A model generated the notes under the pieces. It was given only the letters and a program-made list of their open reading frames with translations, did no database searches and was not told where the DNA came from. From NCBI RefSeq assembly GCF_014502795.1, contig NZ_JACVHF010000005.1, positions 122,330-186,329 of the forward strand: 64,000 nt of DNA, in the 5' to 3' direction. The DNA is from Heliobacterium chlorum. GTDB lineage: Bacteria; Bacillota; Desulfitobacteriia; Heliobacteriales; Heliobacteriaceae. Each line of letters starts with the position of its first letter. The stretch's first letter is position 1. Below are positions 34,913 to 43,520 of the stretch, piece after piece. The translations under genes and the position numbers were made by a program.

Positions 34913-36651
34913 GCGACTTCCTCCTCGGAAAGCTGTGATGCGACGATTTCTTGGTATACCGTGCAGGATTTCATCAATTCTCGGTGCGTACCGATCCCGG
35001 CAATGCGGCCCTCATCCAAAACAACAATGCGGTTGGCGTCCATCACGGTGGAGACCCGCTGCGCCACCAGAAGTACGGTAGCATCTGCTGTTTCAGATTT
35101 CAGAGCAGCTCGCAACTGAGCATCGGTTTTAAAATCCAAGGCAGAAAAGCTATCGTCAAAGAGGTAAATCTCGGCTTTTCTCGCCAAGGCGCGAGCGATG
35201 GAAAGGCGCTGTTTTTGTCCGCCTGACAGATTGGCACCGCCTTGGTCGATAAATGAATTCATGCCGTCGCTCATGCCGGCAATAAACTCGGTCGCCTGGG
35301 CCGTTTGGGCAGCACGACCGATGGCTTCATCAGAAGCCTCGTTGTTTCCATAACGGATGTTTTCCGCAATGGTGCCGGAAAAAAGAAGTGCCTTTTGCGA
35401 AACATAACCGATTTTTTGGCGAAGTTCAATTTGGTTCGTTTGACGCACATCGACACCGTCGATGAGAATCGCGCCTCGTTTTACGTCATAGAAGCGGGGA
35501 ATCAAGTTGAGCAGTGTGGTTTTCCCAGAACCAGTACCGCCGATGATGGCTGTAATCTCACCCCGTTTTGCTTGAAAGGAAACATCCGAAAGGACCGGTT
35601 GCTCCGCTCCCGGATAAGCAAAGGTCACATGTTGAAATTCCAAGATCCCTTGGTTATCCTTCGTAGAGACTGCTTGGGCGGCAATCGACGGGGAGGGGTC
35701 GGTAATCGTTGGGAGCGTATCGAGTACTTCCTGAATCCGGGCAGCCGACACAGAGGCCCGGGGGACCATCACAAACATAAAGGAGAGCATGATCAGCGAG
35801 AACATAATCTGCATGGCGTACTGGATAAAGGCCATCAGATCGCCTACCTGCAAGTTTCCGCTGTCGATGCGCAAGCCCCCAAACCAAACGATGGCGATCA
35901 TCGATAAGTTCATCACGAGCATCATGATCGGCATTAAGGCAGCCATCACCCGGTTCACTTTGGTCGACGTATCGGTCAGTTCCAGATTCGCCTGGGAAAA
36001 GCGCTCTTTTTGGTGTTCGACACGGTTGAAGGAACGAACGACACGAATCCCCATGAGACTTTCCCGAAGGACCAGGTTCAATTTATCTAACTTCACCTGA
36101 ATGGCTTTAAACAGGGGAACACCCTTCCGTGCCACCACCCAGATAGCTCCCGTTAGGATGGGGATGACCGCTGCCAGAACCAAGGATAAATGGGCATCCC
36201 GGTATACCGCCATAATGATGCCGCCGATACACATCAACGGTGCGCTGATCATCATACGCAGCATCATGGTGAGTACCTGCTGCAATTGGTTGATATCGTT
36301 TGTTGTCCGGGTGATCAAAGAGGAAGTTCCGAAACGGTTGAAATCGTGGAGGGAGAAGTTTTCTACATGGCTGAAAAGAGCGCTCCGGAGAAGCTGGCTG
36401 AAACCGGAGGCGGTTTTCGAAGAGAGATAGCTCGCGATGATAGAACAAAAGGTTCCTCCTGCCGCGACCAACAGCATGAAACCGCCGATTCGCAGGATGT
36501 ATCCGTCATCCCCTGTCACGATGCCCAAGTTTACAATATCGGCCATCAAGGTGGGCAGGTAGAGTTCGGAAAGGGACTGCAAAAAGAGCAGGGATAGTAC
36601 GAAAGTGATATACAGGCGGTACGGTTTAAGGAAACGGGATAGTTTTAACAT
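34909..36651 (-). CDS. Heterodimeric ABC exporter, first subunit
   Basis: A 580-residue half-exporter with six membrane segments and a nucleotide-binding domain: Walker A GGTGSGKTT, signature LSGGQKQR, and a Walker B ending IYLFDDSFSALD, where the catalytic glutamate is replaced by aspartate (DDS). Such a degenerate site is typical of one half of heterodimeric exporters. Its start overlaps the end of the MarR gene by seven bases, indicating a marR-ABC-ABC operon. Confidence 0.9.
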   Translation of the reverse strand: MLKLSRFLKPYRLYITFVLSLLFLQSLSELYLPTLMADIVNLGIVTGDDGYILRIGGFMLLVAAGGTFCSIIASYLSSKTASGFSQLLRSALFSHVENFSLHDFNRFGTSSLITRTTNDINQLQQVLTMMLRMMISAPLMCIGGIIMAVYRDAHLSLVLAAVIPILTGAIWVVARKGVPLFKAIQVKLDKLNLVLRESLMGIRVVRSFNRVEHQKERFSQANLELTDTSTKVNRVMAALMPIMMLVMNLSMIAIVWFGGLRIDSGNLQVGDLMAFIQYAMQIMFSLIMLSFMFVMVPRASVSAARIQEVLDTLPTITDPSPSIAAQAVSTKDNQGILEFQHVTFAYPGAEQPVLSDVSFQAKRGEITAIIGGTGSGKTTLLNLIPRFYDVKRGAILIDGVDVRQTNQIELRQKIGYVSQKALLFSGTIAENIRYGNNEASDEAIGRAAQTAQATEFIAGMSDGMNSFIDQGGANLSGGQKQRLSIARALARKAEIYLFDDSFSALDFKTDAQLRAALKSETADATVLLVAQRVSTVMDANRIVVLDEGRIAGIGTHRELMKSCTVYQEIVASQLSEEEVA

Positions 36652-37133
36652 CGTTCATCCTCTCCCTGTACAGAGGGCCGGTTTTCGGTGGCCTCTTTCG
36701 TCGTAAAGTAACGGAAAGCTTGGGTCAGCAAGTCGGCCAGTTGGCGGCTTTCCGCTTCGCCCAAATATTCCACGAGTCCATGAAAAGAGTTCACGAACTC
36801 ATTACGGGCTTGCTTCGTAACAGTAGATCCTTTTTGGGTCAACCGGATCCGGACGGACCGGCGATCAGAAGGGTCCATGGACCGTTCCACCAGTCCGCTT
36901 GCTTCCAATTCTTTAATCAGTTGTGTCACTGTCGGAGGGGTAACCTGCAGCAACTGACTGATTTCCGACACTTTCAAGGCGGGTGAACCAGTTTTTTCCC
37001 CCCGGAGAATACAAAACAAGAGCTTCATCTCGCTAGGTTTGTACCCTAATACGCTACGTCGATGCCACTCGACCCGTTTAAACTGCATAAAGGCTTGTAA
37101 AAGCCGTTGAGCTGTTTCAGTTTCGGTAGTCAT
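36645..37133 (-). CDS. MarR-family transcriptional regulator
   Basis: A 162-residue winged-helix repressor with recognition region VSEISQLLQVTPPTVTQLIKELEASGLVERS followed by wing residues DPSDRRSVRIRLT, the MarR hallmark. ATG 37133 is chosen for its GAGGTGA ribosome site. It probably represses its own operon, including the ABC exporter, through the palindrome at 37190-37202. Confidence 0.9.
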   Translation of the reverse strand: MTTETETAQRLLQAFMQFKRVEWHRRSVLGYKPSEMKLLFCILRGEKTGSPALKVSEISQLLQVTPPTVTQLIKELEASGLVERSMDPSDRRSVRIRLTQKGSTVTKQARNEFVNSFHGLVEYLGEAESRQLADLLTQAFRYFTTKEATENRPSVQGEDERC

Positions 37134-37189
37134 GATGATCACCTCAGTTATTTTGTTCATTAGACTTTCGGCACAAGGAATTTAATTTG

Positions 37190-37202
37190 TTAGGTAAACT
37201 AA
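37190..37202. promoter_or_regulatory. Possible MarR operator
   Basis: TTAG-GTAAA-CTAA is an inverted repeat about 60 bases upstream of the marR start, in the position expected for an autoregulatory operator. The half-sites are short, so this is tentative. Confidence 0.35.
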
Positions 37203-37273
37203 TTATATTGTGAAGACTGGTACGAAGTCAATCCTACTGAGGTGGGAAATTATTGATGCACTATTTTAAAGAC

Positions 37274-37327
37274 AAAAAGACCGCCTACTCTGTTTTTGGA
37301 TTTACCAGAAAAGTGGGCAGTCTTTTT
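37274..37327. terminator. Hairpin with A/T-run flanks in the marR-macA gap
   Basis: A long imperfect stem (AAAAAGACCGCC... with GGGCAGTCTTTTT) in the divergent region. It lies upstream of both flanking genes, so it would block read-through from either direction rather than end a neighbouring gene. Confidence 0.55.
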
Positions 37328-37380
37328 GTTTTTGTCGTTCAGCCTTGGCCAATCAAGAGAGAACAAATAGTACCTAAAAG

Positions 37381-37412
37381 TTCACAGAACGAACACAAAC
37401 TTCCTCTATAAT
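37381..37412 (+). promoter_or_regulatory. Phased TTCACA repeat and -10 box upstream of the macA remnant
   Basis: TTCACA (37381) and AACACA (37392) are spaced by exactly 11 bp; a TATAAT follows at 37407-37412. The layout matches OmpR/PhoB-family direct-repeat sites that replace a -35 box. Similar repeats occur at 38829 and 42268. Confidence 0.6.
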
Positions 37413-37513
37413 TAAACTCAAATCTAATCATAATCACAATTCTGCACGACAAATCAGAAAGACCTGTTTCAAAGAAAGAAAGAGGAACGGGTTAAGAACG
37501 GAGGGATTCTACC

Positions 37514-38816
37514 ATGTCAACATTGGGAATACCAGAGCCGGAAAAACCGTCGAAGCGATTCGGCAAATGGTTCTTAGAAAAGAAAATTGTCGTAGTTACA
37601 ACGGCCGTGCTGCTCCTCGGGACCGGAGCCGGGTACTATTATTGGCAGCACCATCAGGTGAATGAAGCGTCGACTGTTACATACCGCAATTACGTCGTGA
37701 AACGTGGAAATGTGTCGGAAAAGATCTCGGCATTAGGCACACTCAAACCGATCCGAACCCAGGAGATCAAAGCCAAAGCCGACGGAACCATATTGCAAGT
37801 GCTCGTCAAGGAGACGGACCTCGTCCAAGCGAATCAGACCATTCTGACGATGGACAACTCGTCATCGCAAGCGCAGTTAGCCTCCCGGGAGGCCAGCTTT
37901 GCTCAAGCTCGCTATGATTTGAAAAAAGCCTTAGACGGACCGGAGCCGGAGGATGTCACCAAAGCGGAAGCGACGGTTCGGCAAGACGAAATCAGCTATC
38001 AACGGAACCTGGCCAGCCTAAAACGGATCGAGGCCCTTTATGAGAGCGGAGCTGAGACGAAAGATAACTTGGAAAAAGCGCAAGTCGATGTGGATACGAG
38101 TGAGCAAAAACTACTGTCCAGCCGCGCCGAGCTAGAGACTGTGCGCAAAGGTACGAAGCCGGAAGAGATCGAAGTATTGAAGGCAAAAGTGAAAGAAACC
38201 GAAGCGAACTTGAAATCGGCGATGTCCGATTATTCCGGAACGGAAATCAGCGACGCCTGACCGGGAGCAACAACATCAAACAAATCGTCGTCTCGGCCAC
38301 GTCCGAGAACGCCATGGATTTGGCCCAGGCTCAAGTGGAGACTATCTTAACCCGTAAATTGGGAAGCGCCGACAAATTCACGATCCGCAATCAGCAAGAT
38401 GTCATCAATACGGTCCAAGGAACGACAGAGACGATGACTATGCTCTTGGCGGGGATCACCGGCATATCCCTGCTGGTCGGTGGCATCGGGATCATGAACA
38501 TCATGCTCGTCTCCGTGACCGAGCGGACCCGGGAGATCGGTATCCGTAAAGCGCTGGGAGCGAAACAAAATCACATTCTCTTTCAGTTTCTCGTTGAATC
38601 GACCACCCTTTCCAGTGTGGGGGGCCTCATCGGTGTGATCCCGGTATTGGTATCTCTTATCTCATCAGTCGTTTTGGTCAATGGACGACATCTGTTTCCC
38701 TGCCGGCCGTGCTCATCTCCTTCGGTTTTTCAACCATGGTAGGTGTCTTCTTCGGCCTTTACCCGGCGAAGCGTGCCGCATCTCTCGATCCGATTGAAGC
38801 GCTCAGGTATGAATAG
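37514..38816 (+). pseudogene. macA-macB remnant: truncated membrane-fusion protein joined to the 3' end of a MacB permease
   Basis: The first frame (37514-38260) encodes 248 residues of a MacA/HlyD-type periplasmic adaptor: membrane anchor about 25-44, lipoyl-like half (GTLKPIRTQEIKAKADG) and coiled coil, then stops before the rest of the beta-barrel. From 38257 a second frame reads [21 protein letters not shown], MacB periplasmic core, and continues through [21 protein letters not shown] second shift near 38640 moves the last part ([14 protein letters not shown] ... DPIEALRYE, stop 38814-38816) into another frame. So an internal deletion removed the adaptor C-terminus and the MacB ATPase, and a frameshift followed. 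The first frame has AACGGAGGG ribosome site and may still be translated. Confidence 0.8.
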
Positions 38817-38828
38817 AATCATCAAACT

Positions 38829-38866
38829 TTCACAGGGAGTTCACAGACTGGACACATAAGTTCACT
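38829..38866 (+). promoter_or_regulatory. Phased TTCACA repeats upstream of the response regulator gene
   Basis: TTCACA (38829), TTCACA (38840) and GACACA (38851) repeat in exact 11-bp steps, with TTCACT ten bases further on, followed by a CTACAAT -10-like box. Likely the regulator's own promoter site. Confidence 0.6.
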
Positions 38867-38989
38867 ACAATAAACTCATAAGGTCGGTCCAATGGATTAC
38901 ATAGAATCAGTGAAAGGGGCATGCAAACTGTGGACTCCGTGGAAAAAAGGATCGACGAGAGCCTATGTAGAAAAATAATGTTATAACTG

Positions 38990-39023
38990 AAATGCCCCAT
39001 AAGGCTTGCTTTATGGGGCATTT
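38990..39023. other. 13-bp perfect hairpin in the response regulator leader
   Basis: AAATGCCCCATAA (38990-39002) pairs with TTATGGGGCATTT (39011-39023) around an 8-nt loop, 35 bases before the regulator start. The tail after it is not a T run, so it may be a weak terminator or mRNA-stability element. Confidence 0.6.
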
Positions 39024-39057
39024 CCTCATATCTACTTTGTCGATGAGGAGCAGACCT

Positions 39058-39732
39058 ATGACACAAAAAAGCATTCTGATCGCTGATGACGAACCGCGGA
39101 TGCGCAAGCTGGTAGGAGACTTTCTGCGTAAAGAAGGTTTTCTTGTAATAGAGGCCGACGATGGAAAGGCTGCCTTGGACATCTTTTACCAACAGAAGGT
39201 CGATCTCGTCGTGTTAGACGTCATGATGCCCGGCTATGACGGATGGACCGTGTGCCGAGAAATCCGCAAGCGTTCGCAGATTCCCATCATCATGCTGACG
39301 GCAAAAACAGAAGAAGTGGATGAATTATTTGGATTCGACTTGGGTGCTGATGAATATATCACAAAACCCTTCAGTCCACGAATTCTAGTGGCTCGCGTAC
39401 AAGCTTTGTTCCGGAGGAGCGAAAGTGAGCCCAACGCCCTGCGTACTTATGGTATATTGACCATCGACACCGACGGCCGCTTTGTCTCCGTAGAAGGGAA
39501 GCGGATTGAGTTAACCCAGAAAGAGTATGAGCTTTTGGTATATCTAGCGGACCATCCCGGTAAAGCCTTAAGCCGGGAACAAATCCTAAACGCCGTTTGG
39601 AATTTCGATTATTTCGGAGATGTGCGAACGGTTGATACGCACATCAAAAAACTGCGCCTCAAGCTCGGCGAAGGGAATGGCCATATCCAGACAGTTCGGG
39701 GGTTAGGCTATCGTTTTGAGGTCTCCCCATGA
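39058..39732 (+). CDS. OmpR/PhoB-family response regulator
   Basis: A 224-residue regulator: receiver domain 1-118 with phosphoacceptor D54 (VVLDVMMPGYDGW) and LTAK/ITKPFSPR switch residues, then a winged-helix DNA-binding domain with LTQKEYELLVYLADHPGKALSREQIL and TVDTHIKKLRLKLG. ATG 39058 has GAGGAG upstream. It overlaps the sensor kinase gene by four bases. The 11-bp-step repeats nearby are its probable targets. Confidence 0.93.
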   Translation: MTQKSILIADDEPRMRKLVGDFLRKEGFLVIEADDGKAALDIFYQQKVDLVVLDVMMPGYDGWTVCREIRKRSQIPIIMLTAKTEEVDELFGFDLGADEYITKPFSPRILVARVQALFRRSESEPNALRTYGILTIDTDGRFVSVEGKRIELTQKEYELLVYLADHPGKALSREQILNAVWNFDYFGDVRTVDTHIKKLRLKLGEGNGHIQTVRGLGYRFEVSP

Positions 39733-41432
39733 AAAATTCATTAAAGCTAAAATTATTTGTCTCGATGAGTCTGCTGATTCTTTTCTTTGTGTTCTTTTCC
39801 TGGTTTCTCGTCTCCACCAGCCTCGGAAAGTATTATGTCTATCAAAAGAAAAGCAGCCTCTACGACATAGGCAATGAAGTGGCGAACCTCGTTTCTAACA
39901 GTATTACCGATGCTTGGACAGACCTGGAACGGCTGGAACGGACCAACGGGGTTCAAATCATCATTACCGATGAGAACCAGTCGATAAAATACATTTCTCT
40001 CCCTCAGTTCGGTCCTGGAAATCCGTTCAAGGAAGAAATCATGCCCAAGCCTTTTAATGATGAACCACCGACATCCATGAACAGACCGGCTACACATATA
40101 AAAACTCTCGCCGATGCCCCCCCAGCGGTACCGCCCAACGAGATGGATTTACCGCCTGAGAGATCCAATAGAGATTCGCCGACGTCACCACCTCGAGATA
40201 AGCGACTGCAACTGTTAATCCAAGCTGTAGAAACCTATCAAAGTTTATTGAATGACGAAAAGGCAGTCATCATAGAACAATATGATGCCCGGTTGAACGT
40301 ACAGTTCTTAAATTACATCAAGAAGCTGCCCAACGGTGACTATTTATTCCTTGGCACTCCTCTAACAGCGATTGAAGAAAGTGCCGCTGTAGCGAATCGT
40401 TTTTTTGTCTATACAGGGATCGTCACTCTGGTCATAGGCAACCTGTTTCTCTATTTCTTTGCCGGTCGAATCACGAAACCGCTCCTAGAAATGAACGCGA
40501 TCGCGAAAGGAATGGCTCGCTTAGACTTTCAGCAAAAAGTAGCCCCTCATGGTGATGATGAACTGGGGCAGCTCGCACAAAGCATCAATTCTATGTCGGA
40601 TCAATTGAGTGCATCCATTTCGGAACTCCAAGAGAAGAATAAACAACTTGAAAGCGATATCGAGCGGGAACGGAAAATCGATGAGATGCGCCGGGAATTC
40701 ATATCGAACGTATCTCACGAATTAAAAACACCTCTTGCCCTCATCCAGGGTTATGCCGAAGGGTTAAAGGTGAATGTCATTGAAGATGAAGAGAGCAAAC
40801 AATTCTACTGCGATGTGATCATGGATGAGTCTCACAAGATGGACAAACTCGTTAAGGAATTGCTAGACTTATCGCAGATTGAATCGGGCCAAATGCGCCT
40901 TGACATCACCCGCTTCGACGCTGGAACCTGGGCTGCAAGAATGATGGAGAAATACGCACCCCTTTTTCGAGAACAGCAGATCCAGTGGCGACTTGAGACT
41001 AAGCCAGAGCTCAATGTGGAGGCTGATATCACCCGGTCCGAACAAGTGCTTTCTAACTATCTGACAAATGCCCTCCGTCATATCGAACCGCCAAAAGAAC
41101 TAGAAGTGAAATTGGTACCCATCGACGGGAAAATTCGTGTGTCAGTGTTCAACACGGGCAAACCGATCCCTGAGAGTGAACTCGAAAAGATTTGGACCAG
41201 TTTCTATAAGATCGACAAGGCGAGAACCCGAGCCCTGGGGGGAACTGGACTCGGTTTATCGATCGTCTCAGCGATTCAGCGGCTCCACCATAACAAGTAC
41301 GGCGTAGAAAACGTACCGGGCGGTGTGGTCTTCTGGTTTGATTTAAACCGAGCCCACGACAGCGATGGTTATGGTCAGGATGGTTATGTCCAAGAGGGCT
41401 ATACCCACGAAAGCAACGAGCACAAAAACTAA
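39729..41432 (+). CDS. Membrane sensor histidine kinase
   Basis: A 567-residue kinase paired with the preceding regulator. Membrane segments about 9-30 and 222-243 enclose an external sensor of about 190 residues with an unusual Pro-rich stretch (about 95-160). HAMP follows, then a HisKA domain with phosphoacceptor H330 (SHELKTP) and an ATPase domain (NALRH, GGTGLGLS). The C-terminal tail carries short GYxQ(D/E)GY-type repeats absent from typical kinases. Signal unknown; neighbouring macAB remnant suggests envelope stress or a peptide. Confidence 0.92.
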   Translation: MKNSLKLKLFVSMSLLILFFVFFSWFLVSTSLGKYYVYQKKSSLYDIGNEVANLVSNSITDAWTDLERLERTNGVQIIITDENQSIKYISLPQFGPGNPFKEEIMPKPFNDEPPTSMNRPATHIKTLADAPPAVPPNEMDLPPERSNRDSPTSPPRDKRLQLLIQAVETYQSLLNDEKAVIIEQYDARLNVQFLNYIKKLPNGDYLFLGTPLTAIEESAAVANRFFVYTGIVTLVIGNLFLYFFAGRITKPLLEMNAIAKGMARLDFQQKVAPHGDDELGQLAQSINSMSDQLSASISELQEKNKQLESDIERERKIDEMRREFISNVSHELKTPLALIQGYAEGLKVNVIEDEESKQFYCDVIMDESHKMDKLVKELLDLSQIESGQMRLDITRFDAGTWAARMMEKYAPLFREQQIQWRLETKPELNVEADITRSEQVLSNYLTNALRHIEPPKELEVKLVPIDGKIRVSVFNTGKPIPESELEKIWTSFYKIDKARTRALGGTGLGLSIVSAIQRLHHNKYGVENVPGGVVFWFDLNRAHDSDGYGQDGYVQEGYTHESNEHKN

Positions 41433-41451
41433 AAAACGTACCCTACAATAA

Positions 41452-41492
41452 CGATAATTATTATTGACAATCATCATTTCTTCGGTTATAGT
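41452..41492 (+). promoter_or_regulatory. Rubrerythrin promoter with Fur/PerR-type operator
   Basis: TTGACA (41464-41469), 17 nt, TATAGT (41487-41492). CGATAAT-T-ATTATTG (41452-41466) overlaps the -35 box and matches the 7-1-7 Fur/PerR consensus in most positions, so peroxide- or iron-dependent repression is likely. Confidence 0.65.
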
Positions 41493-41611
41493 TAAGACAC
41501 AACATAAATACACTTCTTAGTGCCCATACGTAAGGACCCGTTATCCTCAAAGGATGATTTGGTACTCATGGTAGAGCAAGAAAAAAGCGAAAAACGAGGA
41601 GGAACATTTTA

Positions 41612-42160
41612 ATGAAAAAGTTTGCCTGTGTAATCTGTGGGTATGTTCATGAAGGAGACAGCGCTCCTGAATTTTGTCCTCAATGTAAAGCTCCTGCTTC
41701 CAAGTTTGAAGAGAAAGTAGCCGGTGTGCTGAAATGGGCCGATGAACATCGTATCGGTGTAGCCGCTGGTGTTGACGCTCAAGTTATTGAAGGTCTGAAA
41801 GCGAACTTTATCGGCGAGTGTACCGAAGTCGGTATGTACCTGGCCATGAGCCGTCAAGCCGATCGGGAAGGATTCCCGGAAGTTGCCGAAGCCTACAAGC
41901 GGATCGCCATTGAAGAAGCGGAACACGCCGCTAAGTTTGCTGAACTCCTCGGTGAAGTTGTCTACCCCTCCACCAAGAAAAATCTGGAACTCCGTGTCGA
42001 AGCCGAATACGGCGCTTGCGAAGGGAAACTGGCCTTGGCTAAACGGGCGAAAGAGCTCGGTCTCGACGCCATTCATGACACCGTCCACGAAATGTGCAAA
42101 GACGAAGCGCGTCACGGTGCTGCTTTCAAAGGCCTGCTGGATCGTTTCTTCCAAAAGTAA
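41612..42160 (+). CDS. Rubrerythrin with N-terminal rubredoxin domain (reverse rubrerythrin type)
   Basis: A 182-residue peroxide-reducing di-iron protein. The rubredoxin cluster is at the N-terminus ([17 protein letters not shown]), followed by the four-helix ferritin-like domain with ExxH motifs ([34 protein letters not shown]). Domain order is the reverse of classic rubrerythrin, as in clostridial reverse rubrerythrins. AGGAGGAAC ribosome site; terminator downstream. Protects anaerobes from H2O2. Confidence 0.94.
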   Translation: MKKFACVICGYVHEGDSAPEFCPQCKAPASKFEEKVAGVLKWADEHRIGVAAGVDAQVIEGLKANFIGECTEVGMYLAMSRQADREGFPEVAEAYKRIAIEEAEHAAKFAELLGEVVYPSTKKNLELRVEAEYGACEGKLALAKRAKELGLDAIHDTVHEMCKDEARHGAAFKGLLDRFFQK

Positions 42161-42197
42161 ACAAGACCTTGAACTAAAACAGGAACCTTATAAAATG

Positions 42198-42247
42198 AAA
42201 AAACACCCGGAACAGCGGATTGAACCGCGTTTCGGGTGTTTTTTATT
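42198..42247 (+). terminator. Intrinsic terminator after rubrerythrin
   Basis: AAACACCCG...GCGG pairs with CCGC...CGGGTGTTT and runs into six T. Confidence 0.88.
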
Positions 42248-42267
42248 CATTTAAATGTGTAAAAGTG

Positions 42268-42295
42268 TTCACGGGAAGTTCACAAGGAGGACACA
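42268..42295 (+). promoter_or_regulatory. Phased TTCACA repeats upstream of small membrane-protein genes
   Basis: TTCACG (42268), TTCACA (42279) and GACACA (42290) are in exact 11-bp steps, the same arrangement as at 38829. It lies about 140 bases upstream of the 51-codon gene at 42434. Confidence 0.55.
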
Positions 42296-42433
42296 TTGCT
42301 ACCCTCACAAACTCAACACTGAAGAGCCTATTGGAGATTGACAAGCTCAAAGAAGGCACTGCTACGGTGTAACGAACCACTCGCATCCTTTTTATGATAA
42401 AAAGAGAGGGGATGCAGTGGAGTTGATAGAGTG

Positions 42434-42589
42434 ATGAAAGATAAATCAAAGCTTGGTTACCTAGGTTTTTTAGGATTCTTAGGTTTTCAAGATCTGTACT
42501 GTGTCTTTTTCAGTGACTCTATGAAAGACCTTTCAGTGATTTTTTTCTCATTCTTATTGTTCTTTCGTTATTTTTGGGAGGAATATTGA
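42434..42589 (+). CDS. Small membrane protein, DUF3796-like
   Basis: A 51-codon frame starting MKDKSKLGYLGFLGFLGFQD, a repeated LGF pattern seen in small DUF3796-type membrane proteins of Firmicutes, followed by a second hydrophobic stretch (VIFFSFLLFFRYFW). A GGAG lies about 12 bases upstream of the ATG. Function unknown. It stands first in a run of three small membrane-protein genes. Confidence 0.6.
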   Translation: MKDKSKLGYLGFLGFLGFQDLYCVFFSDSMKDLSVIFFSFLLFFRYFWEEY

Positions 42590-42705
42590 AATATATCGAC
42601 ACTAGATTTCCGATAGCTCACCAGCATCCAACATGTTACAATATATCCGGATATTTGGAAATGACTTTGGGTATATCCAAGCAAGAAACGAAAGGGGGAG
42701 CTAAA

Positions 42706-42939
42706 ATGTCAGAGTTAATTTTTCTACCGGTAATCATTGTACCGCTATTCTTTACCTTCCTTTTGGTTACTCATATTTCGGTATGCAGCGTCGTCTATAA
42801 AGATGCAAAAAAGCTAAGGTATTCCGCCTTACATATCTCGCCATTTTTGTGGGCGAGCATATCCTTTGTACTCCCCATTTTCGGGATGGTTATTTATTGG
42901 CTTATGAATCGTTCGGCACTTGTAAATCCGGAGGACTAA
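42706..42939 (+). CDS. Small membrane protein, unknown
   Basis: A 77-residue protein with two membrane segments (about 5-25 and 45-66) and short loops; the pattern resembles phospholipase_D-nuclease-N-type or PLDc_N small proteins (final IFGMVIYWLMNRS), but I cannot assign it firmly. ATG 42706 has AAAGGGGGAG upstream. Probably co-transcribed with the neighbours. Confidence 0.6.
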   Translation: MSELIFLPVIIVPLFFTFLLVTHISVCSVVYKDAKKLRYSALHISPFLWASISFVLPIFGMVIYWLMNRSALVNPED

Positions 42940-42952
42940 GGGAGATGAACAA

Positions 42953-43303
42953 ATGAGACATCGAGGAAGAGTCAAACCGAGTAAATCTCAATCATTAATC
43001 GGTTTTATCGGCGGCTTTATTTTTGTCTTAATTGGTTTATTTGTGGTCATACCCATTTTTGGTCCGTTCGGTGTTTTTTGGACATTGATCGCTGTTCTCA
43101 TAGCCGGTATCAATGGCTATAATGCCTTTAGTGATCGGGGAACAGCTTTTTGGGAAGTGGAATTTGAACAAGATAAAAGGTTACCCGATAATGAGGATTT
43201 CGATCAAAAACTAAGAAAATTAGAAAGCTTGAAGAAGGATGGCCTTTTAAATGAAGATGAGTATCAACAAAAGCGTACCGAAATACTTAAGGAAAAATGG
43301 TGA
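42953..43303 (+). CDS. Membrane protein with C-terminal SHOCT domain
   Basis: A 116-residue protein: two membrane segments (about 14-35 and 38-57), a linker, and a C-terminal SHOCT motif (LRKLESLKKDGLLNEDEYQQKRTEIL), a short helical oligomerisation module common in Gram-positive membrane proteins. AAGGGAG ribosome site, 13 bases after the previous gene. Confidence 0.8.
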   Translation: MRHRGRVKPSKSQSLIGFIGGFIFVLIGLFVVIPIFGPFGVFWTLIAVLIAGINGYNAFSDRGTAFWEVEFEQDKRLPDNEDFDQKLRKLESLKKDGLLNEDEYQQKRTEILKEKW

Positions 43304-43346
43304 GGCGCCCAATACCTTGACAACAGAAAAAGCAACCGGTTAATAC

Positions 43347-43390
43347 AATCTCCCCATATTTTAGCTCGAAATATGGGGATTTTATTTTTA
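43347..43390 (+). terminator. Intrinsic terminator
   Basis: AATCTCCCCATATTT with AAATATGGGGATTT, then T-rich tail. Confidence 0.88.
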
Positions 43391-43520
43391 AAAATAATCT
43401 GGACAGAAGGGAACCTGGAGTAATCTGACGAAAAGAAATTTTAATGAAATATTTACATATATATACTTGTATTATAAAGGGATTGGCTTGGGGCTATTCG
43501 AGGTGAAGGGGTGACCGTTA

